Shown here one piece after another: positions 33,838 to 47,700 of a stretch of DNA of 64,000 nt. Below the pieces are notes generated by a model. The model worked only from the letters and a program-made list of their open reading frames with translations, was not told the origin of the DNA and searched no databases. The position numbers were made by a program, and so were the translations under genes. Position 1 is the stretch's first letter. Each line of letters opens with the position of its first letter. The DNA comes from Trametes villosa (Eukaryota; Basidiomycota; Agaricomycetes; Polyporales; Polyporaceae), in NCBI GenBank assembly GCA_002964805.2, contig PUDQ02000001.1, positions 62,001 through 126,000 of the forward strand, written 5' to 3'.

Positions 33838-36800
33838 GGTGGAAGGAGAGACAAGCTAAGAGAGCGTAGGTTCGGCCGGGGGCAGCGCTGGGACGGTTCG
33901 ACTGCCGAGAGGGGGGAGAAGGCGTGCGGAAGGGCGTGAAGCCGTTCGGGACGACGGGGAGAGGGCTGGGAGTGATGGCGAGCACCACCACAACGACCGC
34001 GGACGTCTTCCGTGACGCGCCGTGACGGTCGTGCTCGGACTCGGTCACGGTCCCCGATCGGCGCTTGTCAGCTTCATCTCCCTTGCCATGGCTTGCGCTC
34101 CCTCCCGACTCTGCTCAGCATCTCTCTGGCACCTGTTCGTCTCGGGCTGTCTTCTAGCCACTGCATCCTCTCTTCTTGGGCCGCGAAATTTGCTTGCTGT
34201 TAAACACCGGCGCTCGGAGTGAAACGAGAGATGGAGAATCGCGTCCGACTCCTCGCCGTCAGTTCTTGCTGGGCTTCTCCTGCAGCGCTCCCCGCTCTCT
34301 CCCTGTCCCGCGGTGATTATCTCAGCCCAGACTCTCGTCCTTGCGCCGCCCCAGCTGTTCATCTACCCTCGCTGCCGCGCTCGCTCTGTTCGGTATCGCG
34401 CACTGTCGCCGCCCAAGCATTGCTGCATCACGGCGCCCTCGAAGCTTGACGTACATGCAGTACGTGAGTGCGGCCGCGTCCTGTCATACAACGCTCAGAC
34501 CGAGTGACGGAACACAGGTACGTCTCCCGCTCTTCCAAATTCCACCTGCTAAACGTGCCGTTAAGGCCGCTTCCGGGCGAGGTACGTGGGCTCGCAGTAC
34601 ACCGCTTCAGGAACATGCTGTCATCGGAGCCACCTCGAGTAATCGTAACTCTACTCTCCACCTCCCAGCTCGTCCGAGGGACACCGCAGGCAGCGCAACA
34701 CGTGTGCGGTTTCTCAGCCCCGTCAGTCTCAACGCTCCTACCCAACTACGGCCGTCTTCGACACGCGCGGTCCAGACCGCAGCACCTCTGTATCCGCCGC
34801 TGGCGGCGACGGTGATATATCTGTGGACGGCTCGGTTCTTTGACAACTTCGGCGTCCGCGCAAGTACACCGCCAGGGCGTCCCGCAATACAATCGGCCCA
34901 TCTGCCAAATCTGCCGCGCTGCTTCCGGCCCACAGTGCCAGGCTAAGGTATGGTTTGTTTCGCCCGGTTGTCGGTCGGGCACCGCCGTTTGCGCCGCCTG
35001 CGGTGCAGCCGTGCGCACCCTCCGCGGGGCTTCTGTACCTGTACGAACATCTGCGTGGACCTATCGCGATCGCCGCCCCCAACACGAATCTTGCCGCCGC
35101 AGACGTCTTGCGCTCATGAGGGACGTTTCCATGCTTTCCTCGCGCCGCCTATCCGACACCTCGAGCGCCGCCATCTTCACAGCGGTCGCGAGGCGGATGC
35201 CACCAGCATCGATGCGCAACCGACTATCGTGCACTGGGGACTAGACGCGATACAATATACTGAGCTAGCGTATAGGCTTGCAGGGCCTGGATCGACGACC
35301 GCAAGGGCTGTCGCACGGACGGAAAGAGGGTGCAGATCGGCAGGCTGGGTTCGAACAGCGCAGAAAGGCAGCGAAGCTCTAGAGCCGCCACCGCAAGCAC
35401 GCTGTACGTCACCCCTCCTCCCTCATATCGATGGCCGCAGCGCCTTCAGCTGGTCACGCCTGGGATCGATCCTGCGATGTCCTCGCGCACTGCGGCCGTC
35501 AGAGAGCGATGGAGAACACGCTCGGAATAGCATAGTCGGTCTCGGAATACCATCGCCACGCCTCCGTCTCCAAAGGCTGGTGCCCCAGTATCCCCCCTTA
35601 GCTATAGAGCTCCTCAGGGTGCGTGGTTGGAGTGACCCTGCCCGAAGGCGGCGCCTCGGGGGACGCCCGAGCGTCGAAGCCAGCCTGAGCCAGCATCTCC
35701 TTCTCTAGGAACCGTCCATATTAAACACCAATCCTATCACATTCCAATGGCGTCAACTGCAGCCCACCCCGCCCGAAATCGCCGCCAGAAGTCTGAACGC
35801 GCCGCCGTACGCCTCAGCCTGTGCAGATCATTCTGCCTCAAGCTAGCGCTAGCCTCCGCTCTGCGCGCAGTGCACGCCCAAACCGCAGAAGCCGCGCAAG
35901 GTTTCGAACTGTCCGCTGGAAAGCGGAAACCGGTTTTCATTGTTCGTTATGGGCGCCGCGCCGCTCTCAGCCTCGTCCTCCTGTTCTCGCCTCACCCGCT
36001 GACAGGTACTCGCCGCCACCGGCGACAGAACGCAAGGACGACGCGCGCAGGCATCCGGATACCGCACTGGTGACTGCATCATTCGGCGCCTGGCACGATG
36101 CTCCGTCTCGCGTCTCAGAGTCAGCGTACCGCGCCCGAACGTTCAACCTTCCGGACGTCAGGCTGAGGCTTCCTCTCGGAGACTGCCTCGCGAGCCGGTG
36201 GGCAAGACCCTTGGCCACGCGCGACTAAGTTTCGCCTGCGGAACTCAGAGTCAATGAACGACGTCGACCCCCAGCGTCGGAGTCGGACACGTAAATTCCA
36301 GCCGGCAGCAGCCCACAAAAACCCTTAGCCTCAAAAATCCCGCAAGAATGGGACATGTCCGGCCCCCGCGTGGCGGCGGCGGAGTCAGTGCGGGCGCGGG
36401 CGAGAGGGGTGAAAAAGAGGTGTAAATACTAATCGCGCGGCATGACCGAATTCCAGGCGGCCTTTCTGGTGGCGGCTCGCCAGTGGCATTTGCGCTAGCA
36501 CGTACGTCCGGGCCCGGTGAAACGACGAGCGTGTCTCCAACGCGAGCCACCTGGAGCGCGAAGCGACGTCCCGCGCGCGGGTGCTGGGCCAGGGGCGGAA
36601 ACTGCATCAGCGGCGAGCCATGGATAAATCGATAGCTGACGGCGTAGTGCGTACTTAGCGGTCTCGGGGGACAAAGTGGGTAAGTAAAAGCACCACTCGA
36701 ACTTCGAACCACTGATACCTCATCCATCAGGCTACCATCGCTGTCGCTTTCTGGGGCTTCGAGCGAGGAACCGCTGCGTATGATCCACGCAGGCTGCAAC

Positions 36801-39800
36801 ATCGCTCGCAGGTCAGGTCTCGGGCGGCGAGGCGCAGCGGCGCGCGCGCACCAGATTTGTCGAACGGAGGGCAGGGACTCTGAGCCCGCCGGCTATTGAG
36901 GAATGATATATTCAATTTGTGATGATCTGCGTGTGCCAGTGCGCACTGCGCAGACCAGGCCGGGGAGGGCGACGAGAGGCGATCCGCGAGTCGTCAGCGA
37001 GACGAGACGAGGCGGCGGGCGGCTCGCGCGCGGGTTCACGTTCCTCGCTCACCGTGGCCATGATGAAAGGATGATCCAAAACGGAAGGCGGACGCCAGAT
37101 GATCGCACAGGCACCCCCAGATTTCCCTCTCCCCCCCGATCCAGATCTCCTTCCTCTGGCGTACCAGCCCGGAATGGCAGGTTGGGCGGCCGCCAGCGGG
37201 TGTGCGTAACTTGGGCCGGATCTGAGAGATCGCGCGCGAAGGCTGGGGGAGGCCAACTAGGCCAAGTTACCGAGTCCGCTGCTGACTCATTCGCCCGCCC
37301 TGAGCCGTCGACTGGCTGCAGGCACCTCCCGCGGACTCCCTCCTGCCCCACGTGTCGTCGTTCTTGCTTAACTTTTGAGTTCCAGCTCCTCCAGCTTGCA
37401 CGCTGCGCTGCTCTGTGTGCAACCACACGTGCGCTGAATCTCGCAGCACGCCTAACCAGGCCGTCTCGTGCACAGGCAACAAGGCATGAGCCGAGCTCGT
37501 ACTAAGCTCGCTTCAGCTTGCCACCCCGCCGGGCCCAAACCGTTCCAGCGTCCACCCTCGCGCCGCCGCCTGCCAGTGCTCGGTCACTCGCAGCTCAATC
37601 GCACAATCAGCTCCGCCAGCCCTGCGCGGAGCGCGGTGCGCGCTCGCCCCCCATCAGGGCAATCAATACGCACCTGCGACTTGTGACTTTGCGAGCCCGA
37701 ACAGATGTCGGCTAGCACGAGCAGCAGCCCATCTGTCCAACTCTCTTTCGCGCCTCCCTGCTTCGCCGGCGTCCATACGACCCGAGCGGCGCACGCGCAT
37801 TAGCAGCACTCCATCACCAGCATCATACGACATACCATCTTACACCGTGACGCAGTACGTACTCGCTCGGGCCCACCCGCTCGAAACCCGCGTCCCCAGT
37901 CCTGGCTACAGGACCGGATCGCGCACCGAGCAGCCCGAGTGCAAGTTCGCTCTGCGCATCTGTCGCCGACTCGCCGCTCGCCGGTTGCCTGCCTGACACC
38001 CTTCGGCAACGAACATGTTTGCGTGCTTACCTCCGCCAGCGTAACCTAACCTTACCGTTCAAAATTGCTCTTCGCCGCCTACATCCAGCGTCCTCCTGAG
38101 TCGCCCACGCCCGCTTCGCACAGTGGCGAGTGGCACCTCGGCTCGCGCAGTCGCTCGACCCACGCCGTCTCGTGCCTGCCTGTCTGCAGCAGCCTCGCAG
38201 CGTGAAGAGCGTGGCACACCACCGGGCCCCGCGCACAAGCCTACCCGGCATAAAGCATACGAGACACCTATGTCGAAATGTCCGATTCCGAGACGCGCTC
38301 GCGGAGCGCGGGCTGCTCGTTCCGCGTCCCGGCACACAGTAAGTAAATACGACGCGCTCGTGCGCCGCCTGATCATGGTCCGCTCGGAATGAACTGCGAA
38401 AAGCGCTGAGCCTGCGACGCGGAACTCAAAACAAAATTCCGAGCAAAACTCACCTGTTGCCTATTTACATATCCGCTGTACCCGGGTTCCGAGTTGCTCA
38501 GCCCGGCCGCATCGGCGCCTTCTCATGGCAACTTACATACACTCTCGACGTCGTTCGTTCGCCCGCTGTTCTGCTGCCCGGGGTAGCAATCGTACAGGCA
38601 CGCAGATACTCCGCCCAAGCACACGCTCACGCGGAGCACAACCCATCCCCAGTCCCCACCAGCGCGACAAGCACCGGCATCGCCAGCCGAAAATAAGGTG
38701 GACTGGACACTGCGCGCGGGCCGCCGTCATTTACCCGTAGACACGTACCTTTAGGCGATAAAGCGTACCTTCCCAGCCCCGAACGCAAGCCCCGTGGTCG
38801 TGCGTACGTACCGCTGCTCCCTGCTTACCGTACACGGTACAGTACCCGCAGCCCCCAGGTGGAGTGCGACCGCCCCCATATCCGTCCCGCCGCTCTGCGA
38901 ACAGGAGGGAAGTCCGAAGCCAGGTGCGGCGGCGCTTTCGGCCGGGGCCTGTTCCCGCGTGCCATACGGTATTGAGCCGCTGAGCCGCTGGGCGGGTGCT
39001 CTGTTTGCAGGAGAACTTCCCCCGGGGCTCCATATGATGCCGTGTGGGCGGTGCGACACGGTATGAGTGCGGCGCATATCTGGGTGATAATAGAAGTGTG
39101 TAAGCTCTGCGCTCAGCGCCTGGCGTGTATTCGATGGCACCCAGCGATGTAAACCGCAGAAGGAGTCGGCATCACCCGCTGCAGTACGATTCTGGAGCCC
39201 ATCGCGCGCCCCGAGTACCCGTGCATATGACACGTCGAATCCGTGGGCGCGAACTGCCGCAGACGAGCGAGTTGCGCACAGATAGTCGGCGCATACGGAT
39301 AGCATCTGCAGCCGTCCCGCGGCGGCGCTCTGCGCGACTGCACGCAATTCTGAACGTGTCCCATCGGGCGGCGACCCTGCGCGTGCGCGTCGGCTGTCGA
39401 TAAGTGCGCGGGCGCGGCACAACTCTATGATGGGCTGCGCGTCATGTCTGAGCCTCAGAAGTCAGCATAACGGAAGGCGTACCGATTGGAGGCCGTCGCC
39501 GCCTTCACGTTCCGTCGCGTCAAGAGCAGCGCCGACTTGAAGATTGAAGGTTGAGGCATCGCAGGTTCCGCAGCGGCGGCACTGCGCCGCCCCTAGCATG
39601 CTGTTCGGAGCGCCATCTCGAGCTTGGAGCTTCGGCATCTGGTCATCGGGCTCATTGAGTTCAGTCTGGGCGAGCAGGAGGAGCGGGAAACAATGGAGAA
39701 GGGGATCTGCTCACGGCGGCGGGGGCTCGCGTATCAGAGATGGCCATGGCAGGAATTCGAGGCGTCGGAGCCAAACGCGCGCTGCGCGCTGCATAGCGCT

Positions 39801-42535
39801 GCATCCGCTGTCAGACGGCGGACGCCGCAGGGGCGCCCGCGGGCTAACAGCCAACAGACCATCACTGAAATCGCCGTTAACTGATGTCAGCGGACGTATC
39901 TAAATTATCACCAGCTCCCCGGCCGGCGTGCGCACCAAGTTTAAAGTGTGCGGACGTAAACGTGGACGCGCGCCTGGGCCCTGTATGTGCGTGTGCTGGG
40001 ACGGAGGGACTTCCGGATACGGGCTAGGATGGCGCTGATCACGCCCGCCCAAAGCGGAAGGCATACGTGTCAGGCGGAGTGACGCGATGACGTTGCCGCG
40101 TCTCCCTGCGAGTGAGTGCCTCGAGTGCTCAGTGCACGCATCTTGCCTTACCCAGCCCACGGCGCGTGCACGAAAGGGGGTCGAATTGTGCGGGCCAGGC
40201 GAGCCCACTCGGCTGTCCTGGCGCCATGATATGGAGGCTGATCGTCCTCGCCGGCGTGCGGGTGGTGGTGGCCTTTGCGAGGCGGCGCGGCGGAGATGCG
40301 ATCGCGCGCGGACGGCGGCGAGTTAGGGACGCGCGGGCGGGAATCTTGCGGCGTCGAATAATATCGCTGATAAGTGTCTGCAACTCTGTCTTGCTGTTAG
40401 CTGATGACGACGATGAACAGAAAGACGAGACGGGCGTGGCGAGGCTGGCGTGGAGCGGGATGCGCTGCGCGGGCAGTGATCGCACGGCCGGGAACACGGG
40501 CCTTCACAACAAAGGGGCGGGAGCTGTGGGCGCACTGCGCAGAGACGGACATGTCATAACGAACTAGGCAAAAGGGGACAAGTGCGGTAAGTAGGGGAGG
40601 GAGCGTGTGGGTGCGGGGAGGGACTATCAGAAGGCGAAGAGCCGGCGTCGAACGTTCTGCGCACGCTGGATGGAGAGGGGGACGAGTGAAGGGGGCGACG
40701 CGCGACAGGGCAGGCGAGCGCGAGCCGAGGTGGAGGACAGGCCCCAGCGACATCCGTGGCCGTCGCCGGAATGAGATGAGAACTTCGACCTGGAGACGTG
40801 CGGCGGTGAATACGAAGACAGTGCCCGGCCGAAGCTGTCTCACTCCCAGTCCCACTGAGCGAGCCTGGCGTCCGGAGGAACTAATGATGGGAGATCGCGC
40901 GGTGGCCGTTAGGAGGGATTAGAACGTGAGTCACTCGCGAAGACAATTGTAGGCGGCGGCCAGTAGATTACTCTGAACCCGAGCCAACAGCTGCGGCACG
41001 CGCGGGGGAGTCCATCCACCGAGATGCTGGGCCGGAGTCCAGCCTGCGCACGAATACAGCCCGCGGGCCACCGAAACCCAGCTCCGCCCGATCCGACAAC
41101 GGCCCCGGATCGTTCCAGTCGGCGAATTATCCGCTGACATCCTCCCATATATGGTTTCCCACCTACCGTACACGGCCGGATGCCGTCAAGAACGCGCCGG
41201 GCCGAGACGTTTATCCAGCGAAACGGGCCACGAGGCTCTCATCGCGCTGCTGACGACGCTGGCGCCGGATGTTGTCTCCTGCCCAGGCTAAGGTAAGACG
41301 CTAGGCGGTCCGCCGCCACTGGACGACGGCGACCGCGAAAATTGCCTGGGAGGGAGAGCTAAGACCTTCATCCGAGCCACCGCCGCCGCGACAGGCGCAG
41401 CCGCTCCATCCGGCCGCACTTGGGCGGGGGCGCGACTCACGCGCACACGGCTGGCGGCCAAGGCTTCGGAGCTCGGTGACGTCCTATTATTTTCGCGCGT
41501 GCGCAGGCGGGCGCTGAGTGAGACAAGTTCATTCATTAGCCAGAGGGGAGCCGGGCTAGCGCGCGTGCGGACGGGGCGGCGCAGACGGACAGGTCGGGAC
41601 AAGTTGCGGTGGCCACTGCCAGCGCCAGGGGCAAGGACTCTGGATGTGCACATGGCTCGGCGGCGGACAGCGCAGCGGATTTGGCGGAGGCTGAGTGAGA
41701 CGGAAAAACGGTGAGGATGGCGGTAAGTTCTGGGCCGACATATCAGGAAGTAAGCGTGTTACGAGAGGGCGACGGCGGCAGAGAACGCAGGCTGGAGTCG
41801 CAACACGAGAAGGCACGCCCAACTGGCGGTTTGCGACGTCGGATTCGGATACGGATATGGGTTCGGAGACACAACGTTGCCAGTCCTTGCATCGCGCATC
41901 GCACGGCCGCGCGCGCCTCTGTGCCACCCACGAGCGATGGGCGAGATGAACCTTGTGCGGGTCCCCATCAGTCGGAAACCCGGATTATTCTGGGGGTATG
42001 TCGCGCGGCGCGGGTGCGCAGCGCAGAAGCGGGCTGCCTGTTCGGGGAGGCTGCAGCGGTAACGTGACAGGAAGCAGGCGAGAAGCCGTCAGGTGGCCCA
42101 GCGGCGCGTCCGGATTAGGGCGAAAGGGGGGGAAAGGTTATGGGGAGTGGGCGGCTGGGGGAGGCCGGGGAGGAGCCGGGCGGGGAGAAAAGGGGATGGC
42201 CGGGAGGGAGAAAGCAAAAGGAAGAGGAGAAAACGGGGGCGGGGCTCGAAAAGAGACATCGCAGATTGATGGGGAGGGCGGCCGGAAAAGGCAGGGGGGC
42301 CCCTGAGTGGGGACGGGGGGATCGGACGGGACGAGTGAATCTGGCGTGTGCCGGGAGGGGGTCGGAGCGTCGCGCGGGAGGAGGGATTGCCGTTTGGGTC
42401 TGTCTGGATTGGGGATGTGCCCACAAAATTGCGGTTACCGTCCGCGAGTGCTCACATCCTCCGTTCCTTTTTAAAATACTCGCCCTCCTTCGCAGCCGTA
42501 CCGTAAGCTGATCACATTTCATCCTACTCCTACTT
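33838..42535. other. 8.7-kb region without recognisable protein genes
   Basis: Between the divergently oriented CHS7 (-) and cyclin (+) genes no exon with recognisable coding character was found in either strand. ORFs exist (for example 34341-34946, 34950-35708, 38751-39422) but are low in family features, overlap in several frames and lack consistent splice partners. The sequence is G+C-rich and not obviously repetitive. Words resembling splice donors and acceptors (GTACGT, CTTACC, GCAG) are scattered through it, so spliced non-coding RNA or long 5' leaders cannot be excluded. Confidence 0.5.
42118..42365 (+). promoter_or_regulatory. Purine-rich block with many G-runs upstream of the cyclin gene
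   Basis: Nearly all purine on the plus strand with more than fifteen runs of three or more G, for example around 42124-42132, 42160-42190, 42230-42245 and 42290-42320. It lies about 170-420 bp upstream of the cyclin start, at promoter distance. It could form G-quadruplexes or bind purine-tract factors. A TTTTTAAAATAC stretch follows at about 42468-42479. Confidence 0.5.
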
Positions 42536-44707
42536 ATGCATGGCCTCCCTATCCGTCCGACACTCCTCCCGCCTTCCCCTCACCCGTCCCCAATGTCTGC
42601 CGCAACCCTGCACCACCTCCCGCCACAAGACCTCGTCCACACATGGGCCCACTGGCGGCCAACAAAGAACGAGCCGCCCCTCACCCCGCCGCACTCAACC
42701 GTCCCACAAAGACGCGTCGTAACGCAGCACCATACACCCACCGTCCTCCCGCCCATCTCCTACTTTGACAGGAGCATCTCGCGTCATTCACCAGGTACGT
42801 CCGGCATACAGCTCGCGCACCCGGACCACCCGCCTTACGGCGCATACAAAGTCACGCCGCCACCCTCGGAGGACTACGCGCAGTGGGACAAGTACGAGGC
42901 CTCGTCCTACCGTCTGCCGGCAGTACTCGCGCCAGCCCCTCCCCGCTCGCTCGAGCCCTCGCCTTCCTCGTCCGCGCAATACGAGCCGCCAGAAGACCCG
43001 TTCGCGGAGACGTCATATACGCTCGACTGGTTTGGCAGCGATTCGCACCGGTCTTCGCGCTTCATCGCGGAGAAGACGTGCGAGATGGTCTGCTACCTCT
43101 GGTTCTCCACCCTCTCGAGCAACAACGCCTCGCCCTCAAAGCGGAACCGCGTGAACACGAACCAGCATGCCTCCTTCTCCCCGCACAGCAACGCCTCGAC
43201 TGCGATGCTACAGTTCTCCGTCGCGCCTGGGTTCGTGCGCTTCATGCAAAAAGTACTCGAGACGACGCAGGTCAGCCAGTCCGTCATTGTCCTCTCGCTG
43301 CGGTACATCTACCGGCTCAAGGCGCGGAACCCTTACACAACCGGCATGGCGGGGAGCGAGTACCGGGTGGCGATCGCGGCGCTCATGCTCGCGAACAAGT
43401 TCGTGGACGAGTAAGCGCGCCCTTTGTGTTTGTGCGACCGGAGCACGGACTGACTAGCGTGCACAGCAACACGTACACGAACAAGACGTGGTCGGAGGTG
43501 TCTGGGATCGAGCTCTCCGAGGTGAACCGGATGGAGCGCGAGTTCCTGCTGGGGATCGACTTTGGGCTCTACGTGGACAAGACGACGTACGAGTCGTGGC
43601 TGAACCTGCTCAAGGGGCTCGTGATGGCCAAGGAGCGGGACGCGAAGCACTGGCAGCGGTCGCGCTGCCCCGTCCGCACCTCGCACCTCCACCGCCCGCA
43701 CTGTCACAGGCACGCGCACGCGCCGCAATCACGTGCCGTGTCACACCGCGCGCGATCGTCGTCGCCCCGCCGCTCCTCGATCTGTGCCGTCTCCCATCCG
43801 CCTCCCGCCTACGCCCACCCGCGCCCCCAGCAGTTCACCCCCGCCCCCCAGCATCACCCGCCCTACGCGTCCCCCGCCCACTCCGACTTCCCCGCCGGGT
43901 CCAAGCGCTCCGCCGAGGCCGCCTTCTCCCCCACTTCCGCCCAGTTCCCCGCGCAGCAGCCCCCCGCACAGGTCCCAAGGCGGACCCAGTCGCACGGCCT
44001 CACCCTCGACATCCCGCAGCCGGCTGCACACTCTCGGGACAGCTCCGCGTCCCCGCTCGAGTCGCTGCAGTCGTTCTCGAAGCTCTCCCTCGGCCACTCG
44101 CCAGCCGACCACGGCCCCGTGCACGTATGGCCCGCCGTCCGGCACGACGACTACCCGCGGACACTGGTGTCTGCCTACCGCATGGACGACCAGCGCCAGG
44201 CTGTCGCTCCTCAGGTGAGCCCTCATATGACCCTGCCGCAGCGTTTGTGTACTGACATCGCTCCAGCACTTGTTCTTCTACTCGCTCGCAGGCTCGCCTA
44301 TGGAGTCTGAGGAGGAGCGCCGCTCGCGCAAGGCGAGGCTTCGCTACTCCCAGGCACCCATGCCCATCCCCCCCTCATACCAGTATCCGCCCTCTATGCC
44401 CATGGTCGTGCAGTCGGCATCGACCAGCCCATACGAGATGCACGCCTCGTTGCCCGCGCCCCAACCCGTTCTGCCGCCGTTCTCGGAGGTATCACAGGGC
44501 TGGATGGACGCGAACGGCGTCCCCGTCGCTGAGACCGCACAGCTCCCTCCGATCCACGTCGAGCAGCATTCCCAGCACCCGCAGGCCCAGTCCGCCGTGC
44601 CGTCGGCCGCGTTTGCGAACGCGGGACCCCCAGGGGTCCACTTTTACTCTACTCTGACGCCAGACCCCGCTCCGCATTATTACAGGACGCGTGGGCGGCA
44701 GGTATAA
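42536..44707 (+). CDS. Pho80/Pcl-like cyclin
   Basis: Three exons (42536-43410, 43467-44214, 44267-44707), phases consistent, about 687 residues. A Pro-rich N-terminus precedes the cyclin box: SSRFIAEKTCEMVCYLWFST, an insert of about 30 residues, FSVAPGFVRFMQKVLETTQV, SVIVLSLRYIYRLKARNPYT, GSEYRVAIAALMLANKFVDE, NTYTNKTWSEVSGIELSEVN and REFLLGIDFGLYVDKTTYES. This order is that of the PHO80-like cyclins, which bind Pho85-type kinases in phosphate sensing, polarity or G1 control. The C-terminal 300 residues are Pro/Ser/His/Gln-rich and disordered, with possible kinase sites. The start may instead be the Met at 42593 (MSAATLHHLP), whose context is more usual. The gene is isolated: 8.7 kb free upstream and 3.7 kb downstream. 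Confidence 0.88.
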
Positions 44708-47700
44708 TTCTTGGGCGCATTATAGTACTTAGCATACGATAGAACCCTTGCCTCGCGCGGATCTTATTGCTGCATTACCGAACATATTACTTATTACGCA
44801 TCGCATTCCGCCCCCGCCTCCGCATCCCGCACGAACCCCCACGCTCCTCATCACGTCTCGCATCGCCCGTCGTGCATTGTAATAGTCGCCAGAATTCCGC
44901 ATTCGTCGTTATGCTGCATACATACATTCCCGCATCACACCTCTTACTCTCTCCGCTTCATGGGTACCTGCGCATCCGCATCCTTGCTGTCCATCATCGC
45001 ATGTTCTCTTCTCTCGCATTCAAACAGAGCAAGCAGCGTCTATCATGCCTCCCATCCCATATCTCCCGTCCGCCGTCCGTCCGTCTGCGTGTGCGTCTGC
45101 ATCTGACACTCCGACTCCGGCCCTTTGAGTCTGATCCCAATGCCAGCGAGCCGTGCGCTCGCTCGCAAGTCGCCCGTCGCCGTTTCCGCGGACCGCCCTG
45201 CTCGCCTGAGCTGATCCCACCACGACAAACACAATTACAGGCCGGATCCCGCGCGCAGACGCCGCAGATGGCAGCAGCGCGTTCCCTCCCGTCGGCGCAC
45301 GCCCCGGCCTGCCATCAGTCGGATCGGCGAATATTCTAGTGCAGCGCGGCGCGGCGCGGCCCCTCGCGGCGTCTTGAGACGTTCGCCCTGCCGCACCGGG
45401 GCAGCGGCGAGAGGGGGCGACGGCACGTCGCACGACGAAAACAAAAACAAAGGTTAAGCCTACGCAGGCGTCGGCTCCGCGCGCCCACGGCCACGCCTGG
45501 CATGTGCTCCGCCTGGCAACAAGTTGCAGCGTCCGTGGCATCGAGCCGTCGCCCAGGCGCGCTAGCGCTCCCGGGCCCACCTTCCCCGGCTCCCTGCAGT
45601 GCGTTCCTCGCCCTTCGACGCAAGGAGCCCCTCTCCCGCCTTCCGTGCGTGCGTTCTGCGTCACCGCCAACGCCATGGCCCGCACCGCGCCGTGCCTTGC
45701 CTTGCAAATTGCGCGCGCCCTGTGGAACCGCTCTCGATCGTCCCGCCTGCGCCGCCGCGGTAAATACAGCCCTAACGCGGCGCGAATACTTAGCAGCAGT
45801 AATCAGGATCGATCTTCGACGCTCGCGCAGCGGCACAGACTCGAACTGTAGCATGCGCACAGCGCCGCAATGGAGCTCGAGTCGCCGCTAGCTTCTGCCT
45901 CTAGCTTCACGTTAGGCTCCCCGCCCTGCGCCGGCAATCTGAGTCCCCAGCTGTCGATTGACAGTTCGCTGTTCGGTGCTTGTTGTCAGGATGCCCAGGG
46001 CTGCAACCTGCGCCCCGTTCTCCATTCTGCCCTCGCAGCCCGCGCCCGAGCCCGAGCGCCGGACGTCTCGCCTCGCCCCGCCCCGAGCCAGCTCTCAGCA
46101 GTCGACTGTCGTGAAATGCGAATCGGAATAGGCAAGGGCCTGCGCTTACTCACCGTCAGTGTTAGCGACTGCGGCCTGTCGCGAGTTACAGGGCTCGACT
46201 CAGGCAAGACAAGCCCCGTATCAACGCCGCGCATACGTCGAGCCGGCGGACACACACGTACGGTTACATACGTACCTCAGCACTGCGCAGGGTGATCCAA
46301 CTCGTCTCCGAGCCTGGCGCCGGGCAGAACAATGGTTCACCATCATCATCGCACCCCCTTTCAACCTGCTGCTCTGATCTCCTTCGCGGTCGCGAGAGGG
46401 AGGCGATCAATCGCCCCCAAGCTCGCTCCGCCCTGCAGCTCGTGCGCCGGGCGCGCTCGTCTGATCTCAGTCTGTTGATCTGTCCTGTAAAGTCCCTCGC
46501 TGCCTGCAGCGGAGAAATCTGCGCTGTGCAGCTGGCCATCTCGCGTGAGCCTGCGCCACATCGATATCGCCGAATGGAACGAGCACTTACCTTCTGGCGC
46601 TCGCTGAAACAGCGACACAAACGCAAGTTCAATCGCTCGCTGCGCATTTACATCTACATCTGCATTCCATGTGCACCAGCAGTGCGCTCCGGGGAAGACG
46701 AGTGATTCCGTACCGGAAGTATCACACCAACTCCTCCTAATGCTAACTCAGCTGTCGCCGTCGCGTAGACATCTGATCCACGGCCGCTCACATGCAGCAT
46801 GCAGCGTGCTATAGCACCACAGGTACCCACCACGCCAATGTCCCGGCCGCGGCTGGCGCACGCCGTCGCCGTCGCACTGGCAGCGGCAGATCCAGAGACG
46901 GCGACTGTGCGACAAGGCCTCGCACTTACACCACCACCCTGAGCCGCCGCCGGGGGCGCGGGCCATTGTCCGAAACCGATGCGGGTGCATGCGCCAAACT
47001 GACAGTGACAGACCCGCGCAAACCCCGCCAAGCGCAGACGCAGACGCAGGCCGCCGACGCGGAGCAAGCAGCAGCACGGGAAGCACACACCCTGGAACGC
47101 GACAAACGCAGAGTTCAACGCTAACTTGGCGCGCTGCGCGGGGCACTACGTACCTCCACCGGGCCCCGGAGGCTGCGTTGCACGTCCGACGTCTCGCCAC
47201 GGCTTGCTGGCGCTGCGGCTGTTAACGTTCGCGGGGCGAATGTGCGGCGACACGCCCGCGCTGCGGCGCCGCGCGCCCAGCAGCACGCCAGCCGGCCGAG
47301 GACGAGTGCTACAGCAGCAGGCTGTCACTTATGACGAACGCCCATCTCCGTCCGGCACCAAGTGGTCGCGCGCGGGTGCCGTGTCCTTGTTTGCGCCTCT
47401 CGTCACCGTGACCGTGCGCGATCGGCGTCGACGGATGCGGGCGTGGGGGCTGTATGTAACGCGAAGGGCCAGTGGCACTCCGCCAGGTCACGGGCGCGCA
47501 GCCCTGGCCGCGGCCGCGCCGCCCACTGCGGCAGGACGACCTACCGGAATAGCGAGCGACGGTCCTGGGGCGCCGCGCACAGAGTCGCCGCTAAGCTCTA
47601 TCTGAGAGGCGGCGCGATGGGAGATGGCGAAGCCCGACCGGGGGAACGAATGGACGAACGCGGCGCGAGGGTGCGCGGCACCTGTTGGGTTGCGACTTGT

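Noticed and set aside
34341..35708. Plus-strand ORFs of 201 and 252 codons as genes
   Set aside because: No domain, no consistent splicing to partners, and comparable ORFs in the overlapping frames; composition resembles translated non-coding G+C-rich DNA.
38751..39422. Minus-strand 223-codon ORF as a gene
   Set aside because: No recognisable motif or splice partner, and competing ORFs in other frames.
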